A DNA stretch of 11,997 bases, taken from contig JANWYM010000071.1 in the NCBI GenBank assembly GCA_025055355.1, forward strand, positions 1 through 11,997, in the 5' to 3' direction. Below the pieces are notes generated by a model. The model searched no databases. It was not told where the DNA came from and saw only the letters and a list, made by a program, of their open reading frames with translations. A program made the translations under genes and the position numbers. The number at the start of each line of letters is the position of its first letter. Position 1 is the first letter of the stretch. Below, piece by piece: positions 6,437-11,997 of this stretch. Origin of the DNA: Abditibacteriales bacterium (GTDB lineage Bacteria > Armatimonadota > Abditibacteriia > Abditibacteriales > JANWYM01).

Positions 6437-6465
6437 ATCATAATCGTTGAACGGCGCGCCGTCAA
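6437..6465 (-). promoter_or_regulatory. Sigma-70 promoter of trxB with palindrome in the spacer
   Basis: Minus strand: -35 TTGACG (6460-6465), 17-bp spacer, -10 TATGAT (6437-6442). The spacer carries the perfect palindrome ACGGCGCGCCGT (6451-6462), flanked by TTGA and CAA, so a repressor or redox regulator could bind between the promoter boxes. The operator role is inference. Confidence 0.72.
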
Positions 6466-6494
6466 GCGTAAGTTCCCCGCGAGGGAGATTCCCC

Positions 6495-6549
6495 TTGCCG
6501 TGTGTCGGCTCTGCGCATAAACTGTGACTCAGGAACTTTGGCAGTCACA
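6495..6549 (+). promoter_or_regulatory. Candidate promoter and operator-like inverted repeat of the secreted-protein gene
   Basis: -35 TTGCCG (6495-6500), 17-bp spacer, -10 TAAACT (6518-6523). Immediately downstream is TGTGACT (6523-6529), a 13-bp gap, then AGTCACA (6543-6549). This dyad has half-site centres about 20 bp apart (two helical turns) and overlaps the expected start site, a good place for a repressor. Confidence 0.42.
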
Positions 6550-6609
6550 ACCCGTCTAAGAGGTTGACTTGAAAAGGGTGAAATTGAGAAGAGGGAGGAT
6601 GCTTTCAGC

Positions 6610-7290
6610 ATGAAACCTTTGCCAGTTGTGTTTGCGATCGCCTCGGTGTTGCTGCTCGCGGCGCGGGGAGTGTGGAGCCAAGTCGAAGGGTTCAAGGTTG
6701 AAGTCTCCAAGGCTGCTGCGCCCGCCGATTTGCCAGAGAACATCAAGAAAATGTTGAGCCGTGACTGTTTCAAGGTGTCCGGCGCGGACGGAAAAGTTTT
6801 GGCGGAAATCTGGTGGGGGAATGCGGTCACAGCGCGAGAGTTACCCATCAAGCACGGCGACAACATGCAGGTTCTCTTTGGTCTTCCTGAGGGCGCGTTT
6901 CTGGGCGTCCTGCGGCTGCACAAAGCCGCCGTTGACTACAAAGGGGGCGGCGTCAAGGAGGGTGTTTTCACGATGCGCTACCTGACGCAGCCCGCCGACG
7001 GCAACCACCTCGGCACGGCTCCGTTCAACGACTTCGCCGTTCTGTTCCTTCCCAAGAACGACCCCGGCACGCCCGACGGCGACCGCGATGCGCTCATCAA
7101 GGTTGCCCTGACGCAAGCCGCGCATCCGTTTGCGATGGGACTGGCGGTTCCCAAGATGGACACCGCTTGCCCGTCACTGGCAAAAGGCGAAGAGAATAAC
7201 CTCGTCGTTTTCTGCAAGTTCACGGCGAAGGCAGGGGACAAGACGGAGGAAGTGAAAGTGGGTCTGATGCCGGGGTTTAAGGTGAAGTAG
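6610..7290 (+). CDS. Secreted protein of unknown function
   Basis: 226 aa. The N-terminus MKPLPVVFAIASVLLLAARG is a typical Sec signal peptide, with cleavage likely around residues 21-24 (VWSQ). The mature part is a compact beta-rich-looking domain of about 200 residues with no recognised catalytic motif and three cysteines (in DCF, ACP and FCK). It repeatedly pairs short charged and hydrophobic strands (for example EGVFTMRYLTQPADG and FNDFAVLFLPKNDPG). GGGAGG lies 12 nt before the ATG at 6610. A four-codon ORF (ATG at 6599) ends with its TGA overlapping this ATG (ATGA), which might couple initiation. It is the only plus-strand gene here. Function unassigned. Confidence 0.8.
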   Translation: MKPLPVVFAIASVLLLAARGVWSQVEGFKVEVSKAAAPADLPENIKKMLSRDCFKVSGADGKVLAEIWWGNAVTARELPIKHGDNMQVLFGLPEGAFLGVLRLHKAAVDYKGGGVKEGVFTMRYLTQPADGNHLGTAPFNDFAVLFLPKNDPGTPDGDRDALIKVALTQAAHPFAMGLAVPKMDTACPSLAKGEENNLVVFCKFTAKAGDKTEEVKVGLMPGFKVK

Positions 7291-7309
7291 CGGCACGTGG
7301 AGACAGGGA

Positions 7310-7334
7310 GGCGTATGAAAGTCCCTCATACGCC
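7310..7334 (+). terminator. Stem-loop after the secreted-protein gene
   Basis: Perfect 9-bp stem GGCGTATGA / TCATACGCC with a 7-nt loop, 19 nt after the stop codon. The following T-run is weak, so termination is plausible but not assured. A second small palindrome, CCTCAAC-CC-GTTGAGG, follows at 7373-7388. Confidence 0.45.
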
Positions 7335-7430
7335 CACACTTTCTCAGAGCCTCTCCGAAAAACCCTCGGACGCCTCAACCCGTTGAGGGAAGCGGAAAGA
7401 GATGACGGCAACCGCGTAAATCTCGCTCTA

Positions 7431-7593
7431 AACTTTTGCGTTTCGCGCTTTTCTCCCTCCCTGCTGCAGGAAAACGTCATGGCGAGCGGAGCGAAGCCAT
7501 CCCCCTACGGCGGAGATGGCGGCAGCGGCGGGGATGGCTTCGCTCCGCTCGCAATCACAGGCATTTCCGCGGAAAGGGCAAAGCGCAAAAGTT
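7431..7593. repeat. 163-bp nested inverted-repeat element (MITE-like)
   Basis: Outer arms 7431-7453 and 7571-7593 are complementary at 19 of 23 positions, with the terminal 10 bp (AACTTTTGCG) perfect. Inside lies the 71-bp palindrome of 7482-7552. No target-site duplication is obvious and no protein is encoded. It fills the gap between two convergent genes and ends 10 bp from the stop codon of the M50-type gene. Confidence 0.6.
7482..7552. repeat. 23-bp perfect palindrome of the GCGAGCGGAGCGAAGC type
   Basis: Arms 7482-7504 and 7530-7552 match perfectly around a 25-nt GC-rich loop. The flank CGTCATGGCGAG with arm sequence GCGGAGCGAAGCCATCCCC is of a class of dispersed palindromes known from several phyla. 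Between convergent genes it could serve as a bidirectional transcription barrier. Confidence 0.8.
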
Positions 7594-7603
7594 GAGTCTG
7601 GCT

Positions 7604-8305
7604 CTAAATCGCCAGCGACCTCTTTGCCGCGAATCGCTTCTGCTCCGTGCGGCTGGCGAAGTAAAGCGTGAACCCCAACACGCCCAACGCTATCAGGAAC
7701 CACAGCCCGCCCCAGACCATCGCAGGGATGCCCGTCATTTGAGCGAGCATGGTAGCGTCCGACTGGATGGAGGAGGAGTAGGGACTCAGCAGGTCTTCCT
7801 TGATGTCCAAAACGACGTAGAGGCAACTGGTAAAGCCTAAGAACCTGAGGATAAAATCGTTGACGGATTCGGGCGCTTTCAACGCCAACCCCAGCATCAC
7901 CGCACCCACCACCAGACCGAACACAAAACCAAACGCATTAAGCGTCAGCGGCACAAAGCGCACCGTCACGAACAGCAGGATGAGACCTAACGCTCCCATC
8001 AACGGACGATCGTTGTTCAACCGTGAGGCAGCAAGCAGAATGGCACTGCCCCAAACCATGCTGCCGAGATAGCCCGCGCTCAACGTGAGAAAGCCTGAAC
8101 CGCCCCACGTGTAGGTCACACCACTGAGGTCGCTGTTGACCTGAATGTTCTGAATGCCTCCACCTGTTAGCACCGCCGCCAAACCGTGGCTGATTTCGTG
8201 GAAGAACACTACGAAAACCTTGATGGGATAAATCACCACCGTGTCCCACAGAAAAAACACCCCCACGAACATCGCCACGAACAGCAGAAGATTTTTCCAG
8301 TTCAT
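7604..8305 (-). CDS. M50-type (site-2 protease-like) membrane metallopeptidase
   Basis: 233 aa with about six hydrophobic segments. The zinc motif HEISH (36-40) sits in the second segment, as in M50 intramembrane proteases. LDIKED (D167, D171) followed by SDA (182-184) fits the Asp-containing third-ligand region of the Peptidase_M50B family. It lacks PDZ or CBS domains, so it is a minimal form. Substrate unknown; relatives cleave membrane-bound regulators. GGAGG sits about 8 nt before the ATG at 8305. It starts 77 nt after the DAHP synthase stop with no evident promoter or terminator between, so the two may be co-transcribed and the protease placed under the aromatic leader. Confidence 0.85.
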   Translation of the reverse strand: MNWKNLLLFVAMFVGVFFLWDTVVIYPIKVFVVFFHEISHGLAAVLTGGGIQNIQVNSDLSGVTYTWGGSGFLTLSAGYLGSMVWGSAILLAASRLNNDRPLMGALGLILLFVTVRFVPLTLNAFGFVFGLVVGAVMLGLALKAPESVNDFILRFLGFTSCLYVVLDIKEDLLSPYSSSIQSDATMLAQMTGIPAMVWGGLWFLIALGVLGFTLYFASRTEQKRFAAKRSLAI

Positions 8306-8382
8306 CCAATACGCCTCCTGTCACGAATGAAACGCCACTGGCTTTGACGTTAAACGCGGGGGCGGGTTGCGGCGATTCCGTT

Positions 8383-9402
8383 TTACATCGTCCTTCCCGT
8401 CGCCGCCACGAACGGTTGCAGTTCTCTCATCAGTTGCTCGAACTTGTCAATCCGCAAACTCTGCGGACCGTCTTTGAGGGCTTGGGCGGGGTCGGGGTGG
8501 ACTTCGATGATGAGACCGTCCGCCCCGCAGGCAACAGCCGCTTTTGCCATCGGCGCGACGAGATACCATCTGCCCGTCCCTTGTGAAGGGTCAACGATGA
8601 CGGGCAGGTGCGACTCGCGCTTGACGACCGCCACGGCGCTTAAGTCCAGCGTGTTGCGGGTGGCGGTTTCGTAGGTGCGGATGCCGCGCTCGCACAGAAT
8701 GACGTTGGGGTTGCCCTGGTCGAGAATGTATTCCGCCGCCAGCAGCCACTCTTCAATCGTCGAAGCCCAGCCGCGCTTGAGGAGGACGGGTTTGCGCGTC
8801 TGCCCGACGGCTTTGAGCAAATCGTAGTTCTGCGCGTTGCGCGTGCCGATTTGCAGGATGTCGGCATATTCGGCGACCAAGCCCACTTTGTCGGGACTCA
8901 TCACTTCCGTCACCACCGGCAGCCCGGTCTCGCGCCGCGCCTCCGCGAGGAGTTTCAGACCCTCTTCGCCCAAGCCCTGAAAATCGTAAGGCGAGGTGCT
9001 GGGCTTGTAGGCGCCACCACGCAGGATGTGCGACCCCGTTCGCTTCACGGCGCGGGCGGTGGTCAGCAATTGCTCCCGCGTTTCCACGGTGCAAGGTCCC
9101 GCCATGACCACAAAGCGTTTGGCGTCGCCGACGGGAACGCCGCGCACGTTCACTACCGTGTCTACTGGCTTCCAATCGCGGCTGGTCTGCTTGTAGCGCT
9201 TCATGATGGGGACCACGTCCTCCACGCCTGGCAGCGAGCGGAAATGGTCAAAGTGGTTCTGCGACGGCTTCCAGCCGATGACGCCGACGATGGTTCGCTC
9301 CTCCCCCACGATGCACGAGGTGCGATAGCCACATCGCTCGACTTCCTCCCTCACCGCCTGAATCTGCTCTTGCGTGACGCCTTTGCTCATGACAATAACC
9401 AT
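8383..9402 (-). CDS. aroF: 3-deoxy-7-phosphoheptulonate (DAHP) synthase, type I-beta
   Basis: 339 aa. Condenses phosphoenolpyruvate and erythrose 4-phosphate, the first step of the shikimate pathway to Phe, Tyr and Trp. Residues 1-70 form the ferredoxin-like/ACT-type regulatory domain seen in the Thermotoga-type enzyme, which suggests feedback control. The barrel shows AGPC (C104), RGGAYKPSTSPYDFQG (128-143), LKRG (208-211), CERG (237-240), DPSQGTGR (271-278), E300 and D311. Relative to the Thermotoga enzyme (metal ligands Cys102, His272, Glu298, Asp309, from memory) the positions align with an offset of 2, except that His is replaced by Gln274. GAGGGGG lies 7 nt before the ATG at 9402. Expression appears to be controlled by the upstream aromatic leader. 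Confidence 0.95.
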   Translation of the reverse strand: MVIVMSKGVTQEQIQAVREEVERCGYRTSCIVGEERTIVGVIGWKPSQNHFDHFRSLPGVEDVVPIMKRYKQTSRDWKPVDTVVNVRGVPVGDAKRFVVMAGPCTVETREQLLTTARAVKRTGSHILRGGAYKPSTSPYDFQGLGEEGLKLLAEARRETGLPVVTEVMSPDKVGLVAEYADILQIGTRNAQNYDLLKAVGQTRKPVLLKRGWASTIEEWLLAAEYILDQGNPNVILCERGIRTYETATRNTLDLSAVAVVKRESHLPVIVDPSQGTGRWYLVAPMAKAAVACGADGLIIEVHPDPAQALKDGPQSLRIDKFEQLMRELQPFVAATGRTM

Positions 9403-9416
9403 TGCGATTCCCCCTC

Positions 9417-9459
9417 AAAATAAAGAAAAGTCATGGGATTCGTTGACTCCCATGACTTT
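9417..9459 (-). terminator. Terminator 2 of the aroF leader
   Basis: Perfect 12-bp stem (arms 9427-9438 and 9448-9459, 9-nt loop), followed on the minus strand by TTTTCTTTATTTT. It ends just before the aroF ribosome site. Its arms are near-copies of those of terminator 1, with a T-A to C-G change that keeps the pairing. Confidence 0.85.
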
Positions 9460-9482
9460 CGGTTGTTCCGAAACGGCGCCAG

Positions 9483-9519
9483 AAAAACGAAAGCCATGGG
9501 ATTCATGCGCCCATGGCTT
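9483..9519 (-). terminator. Terminator 1 of the aroF leader
   Basis: Perfect 10-bp stem AAGCCATGGG / CCCATGGCTT (9491-9519, 9-nt loop), followed on the minus strand by TCGTTTTTCT. It starts 29 nt after the leader-peptide stop codon, a distance typical of attenuators. Confidence 0.8.
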
Positions 9520-9547
9520 CCGCGACGGTTCAGGCTGTGCGATACCC

Positions 9548-9631
9548 TCACGCGAGCCGATGAGCGCCCGACGCGAAGTAAAATCGCCAAGCCCAGTATC
9601 CGCCGACTTGTCTGAGTTGTCGCGTGCTCAT
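9548..9631 (-). CDS. Aromatic leader peptide of the aroF attenuator (27 aa)
   Basis: MSTRQLRQVG-GYWAWRFYF-ASGAHRLA. Residues 12-19 are Y-W-A-W-R-F-Y-F: six aromatic residues in eight, covering all three end products of the pathway fed by the downstream enzyme. The ribosome site GAGGG (9638-9642) is 6 nt before the ATG. The ORF sits about 26 nt after the expected start of transcription, ends 29 nt before terminator 1, and its last codons form antiterminator segment 2. Shortage of any aromatic aminoacyl-tRNA should stall a ribosome at codons 12-19, leaving segment 2 (starting 7 nt after codon 19) largely free when the stall is at codons 12-17. The peptide itself need have no other function. Confidence 0.88.
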   Translation of the reverse strand: MSTRQLRQVGGYWAWRFYFASGAHRLA

Positions 9632-9664
9632 CGTTGTCCCTCGCAAGGATTTCGCTTGGGGTTG

Positions 9665-9693
9665 ATTATAGCCTGTTATTTGAAAACTGTCAA
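9665..9693 (-). promoter_or_regulatory. Consensus sigma-70 promoter of the aroF transcript
   Basis: Minus strand: -35 TTGACA (9688-9693), a spacer of exactly 17 bp, -10 TATAAT (9665-9670): a full match to consensus. Start expected near 9657, about 255 nt before the aroF start codon. Such a strong promoter makes sense if output is set by attenuation downstream. The 134 bp between here and the SDR stop hold nothing I can assign beyond a weak GGCAGG/CCTGCC dyad. Confidence 0.9.
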
Positions 9694-9827
9694 GAACATG
9701 ACAAAAAAAATCCTTAGCCTTAAGAGCCGCTGGGATACGATTGGAGGAAATCGGGCTGGCAGGGACGTGCCGCCCCTCCTGCCCCCGCGGTTTTTGACGC
9801 CAAGAAAAAACCATGCGCCCGCTGCCA

Positions 9828-10601
<774 letters not shown>

Positions 10602-10620
10602 GTTCTCTCCTACTCCTCCG

Positions 10621-10679
10621 AAAATCGTCCTCGTCCTCGTCCTCGAACCTCACGAACAACCGACGACGAGGACGATTTT
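10621..10679. repeat. Dispersed hairpin repeat, copy B
   Basis: Perfect 15-bp arms (10621-10635, AAAATCGTCCTCGTC, and 10665-10679) around CTCGAACCTCACGAACAACC. Same family as copies A and C. It lies in the leader of the SDR gene, about 20 nt upstream of its start codon. Confidence 0.82.
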
Positions 10680-10748
10680 CATGCGGCGTGGTGTCTCGTT
10701 CGGGACAGGAACAACTCCCTTGACAATAACCACCCTCGCCCTCCCGAA

Positions 10749-10806
10749 GCGTCCTCGTCGTCTTCATCCTCGAACCTCACAAACGACCAACAACGAGGAG
10801 GATTTT
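10749..10806. repeat. Dispersed hairpin repeat, copy C
   Basis: Degenerate arms around CTCGAACCTCACAAACGACC; same orientation as copies A and B. It lies 7 bp after the stop codon of the glutamine synthetase family gene. The roughly 70 bp between copies B and C hold nothing recognisable. Confidence 0.75.
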
Positions 10807-10813
10807 GCCCCGT

Positions 10814-11997
10814 TCACACGCGTTCAAAATACCGCTGCCGCTCCCAGCAGGTCACGACCTCATCGAACTTCCGCTGCTCGGTGCGGGCGAAGTGCAAGTA
10901 GTGTTCAACCACCTCTTCGCCGAACGCCTGTCGCGCCAGGGCGCTGCTCTCAAAGGCGCGAATCGCTTCGTTCAAACTCTTCGGCACCTGCGGCAAGCCC
11001 TGGGCGGCGTAAACGTCGCCGTCAAAATGCGCAGGCGGTTCGATCTGATTGGCGATGCCATCCAGCCCCGCCGCTAAGGTTGCTGCAAACGCCAGGTAGG
11101 GATTCGCGTCCGCGCCGGGGATGCGACATTCAATCCGCAGCGCGTTGCCGTGCCCTACAACGCGAAATCCCGCCGTGCGGTTGTCGTAACTCCACGCGAT
11201 TGCCGTTGGTGCGAATGTCCCCGCCTGATACCGTTTGTAGGAGTTGACGTTCGGCGCGTAGAACAAAGCGAACTCGCGGGCGTGCGCCATCCAGCCGCCC
11301 AAGAACCAGCGGAAAATGTCGGAACAGTTCACCGTCCCCATCACCACGTCGCCGGGGAACAAGTTGCATTTGCCCTCGGCGTCCCACAAACTCGCGTGCA
11401 GGTGCATTGAAGAGCCCGCCATCTTCTCGTCCCACTTCGCCATGAACGTAATCGCCATCCCCTGCTGCAACGCGATTTCTTTCGCGGCGTGTTTGTAAAT
11501 GACGTGACGGTCTGCCGTCTCCAGAAAGTCGCCGTAGCGCAGGTTGATTTCGTGCTGCCCCGGTCCCCACTCGCCCTTGCTGAACTCGATGGGAACGCCC
11601 GAACGTTCCATCGCCCAGCGAATCCGCCCCACCAAGTCCTCGACCTTTGTGCCTTGCAAAATGTGATAGTCTTCGACATACCATCCGCTCGTTTGCAGGT
11701 CGTGATAACGCTTCTGATGCGCGGATGCGTAAGTCTCCTTGAAGATGAACAACTCCAACTCCGAACCGCCCATAGGCAGATAGCCCATCGCACGCGCTCT
11801 GTCCATCTGCTTCTTCAGAATGTTGCGCGGGGCGACGCTGACGGGAACATCTTGCTCTTCATCGAGCACGTCGCACAGCACCAGCGCCGTTTTGTCCAGC
11901 CACGCGGCGCGGCGCAGCGTTTTCACGTCGGGGAGGCAGCGGAAGTCACCGTAGCCCGACTGCCAACTGGTGAACTTGTAGCCAGGCACGGGGTCCA
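10814..11997 (-). CDS. Glutamine synthetase family protein, partial (5' end outside window)
   Basis: About 394 codons are visible and the frame stays open to the right edge. The GTG at 11989 is within DPVPGYKF and is probably an internal Val, not the start. Members ligate ammonia or an amine to glutamate using ATP. Seen: GYGDFRCLPD; SELELFIFKE (metal-binding Glu); EWGPGQHEINLRYGD; KMAGSSMHLHASLWD (nucleotide/metal region); NSYKRYQAGTFAP; WSYDNRTAGFRVVG; and ECRIPGADANPYLA, so the catalytic core is complete. The C-terminus CWERQRYFERV and the absence of the adenylylation region of housekeeping GlnA point to the GlnA-like/gamma-glutamylpolyamine synthetase (PuuA-type) branch, but the substrate is uncertain. 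Confidence 0.9.
   Translation of the reverse strand, partial: DPVPGYKFTSWQSGYGDFRCLPDVKTLRRAAWLDKTALVLCDVLDEEQDVPVSVAPRNILKKQMDRARAMGYLPMGGSELELFIFKETYASAHQKRYHDLQTSGWYVEDYHILQGTKVEDLVGRIRWAMERSGVPIEFSKGEWGPGQHEINLRYGDFLETADRHVIYKHAAKEIALQQGMAITFMAKWDEKMAGSSMHLHASLWDAEGKCNLFPGDVVMGTVNCSDIFRWFLGGWMAHAREFALFYAPNVNSYKRYQAGTFAPTAIAWSYDNRTAGFRVVGHGNALRIECRIPGADANPYLAFAATLAAGLDGIANQIEPPAHFDGDVYAAQGLPQVPKSLNEAIRAFESSALARQAFGEEVVEHYLHFARTEQRKFDEVVTCWERQRYFERV

Larger units (their letters stand above)
9427..9633 (-). promoter_or_regulatory. Transcription attenuator with relay-type alternative pairing
   Basis: Segments read on the minus strand: 1 = CGATGAGC (9626-9633, over the leader start codon); 2 = GCGCTCATCGGCT (9555-9567, end of the leader ORF); 3 = AGCCATGGGCGC (9507-9518); 4 = TCCCATGGCTTTCG (9488-9501); 5 = CGAAAGTCATGGGA (9448-9461); 6 = TCCCATGACTTT (9427-9438). 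Possible OFF pairing: 1:2 (8 bp), 3:4 (terminator 1), 5:6 (terminator 2). Possible ON pairing: 2:3 (12 bp, one bulged C, one G-U) and 4:5 (14 bp, one G-U). The pairings are seen directly; the switching is inferred from the trp-type attenuation model. Weak point: segment 1 lies upstream of, not over, the stall codons. Confidence 0.75.

Noticed and set aside
9620..9626. Alternative 7-bp pairing CACGCGA with TCGCGTG at 9549-9555 as segment 1:2 of the attenuator
   Set aside because: It overlaps the antiterminator segment by only one base, so it is not clearly exclusive with it; the 8-bp CGATGAGC/GCTCATCG pairing competes directly and is the better candidate.
9402..9660. T-box or other aminoacyl-tRNA riboswitch before aroF
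   Set aside because: No T-box consensus (TGGNACCGCG) or specifier-loop layout is present; the aromatic-rich leader ORF explains the region better.
10621..10806. CRISPR-like repeats
   Set aside because: Only two degenerate copies here, palindromic and unevenly placed, with no cas genes; they belong to a dispersed hairpin family.

Overview
This is a GC-rich bacterial chromosome segment of mostly housekeeping genes. It holds no phage, transposase or CRISPR genes. Promoters match the sigma-70 consensus, tRNA genes encode their CCA ends, and intergenic (and some intragenic) DNA is full of short palindromic repeats. Such repeats are familiar from thermophilic or uncultivated phyla such as Armatimonadota, Chloroflexota and Planctomycetota, but the sequence alone does not fix the phylum. 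All recognised genes except one secreted protein lie on the minus strand.

Layout by increasing coordinate: (1) 1-3240, an AddB-like helicase/nuclease running off the left edge, carrying a 63-bp palindromic element inserted in frame; (2) 3342-4115, a soluble SPFH/band-7 (slipin-like) protein; (3) 4343-4881, a tRNA cluster read Asp-Glu-His-Ala on the minus strand, ending in a T-arm fragment, with 8-bp tandem repeats in two spacers; (4) 4950-5359, a short promoter-to-terminator unit holding a 64-codon ORF or a structured RNA; (5) 5442-6401, thioredoxin reductase with a good promoter; (6) 6610-7290 (+), a secreted protein of unknown function; (7) 7431-7593, a nested inverted-repeat element; (8) 7604-8305, an M50-type membrane metalloprotease; (9) 8383-9402, DAHP synthase (first step of aromatic amino acid synthesis); (10) 9415-9693, its regulatory leader; (11) 9828-10601, an SDR oxidoreductase; (12) 10814-11997, a glutamine synthetase family enzyme running off the right edge.

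The best discovery candidate is the leader of the DAHP synthase gene. A perfect consensus promoter (TTGACA, 17 bp, TATAAT) is followed by a 27-codon peptide containing GYWAWRFYF, that is two Tyr, two Trp and two Phe within eight residues. Two tandem terminator hairpins follow. Base pairing visible in the sequence suggests a relay: the end of the leader ORF can pair with the first arm of terminator 1 (12 bp, one bulge), and the freed second arm of terminator 1 can pair with the first arm of terminator 2 (14 bp, one G-U). One stalled ribosome could thus open both terminators, giving attenuation that senses all three aromatic amino acids. The enzyme itself has Gln where the family's metal-binding His is expected.
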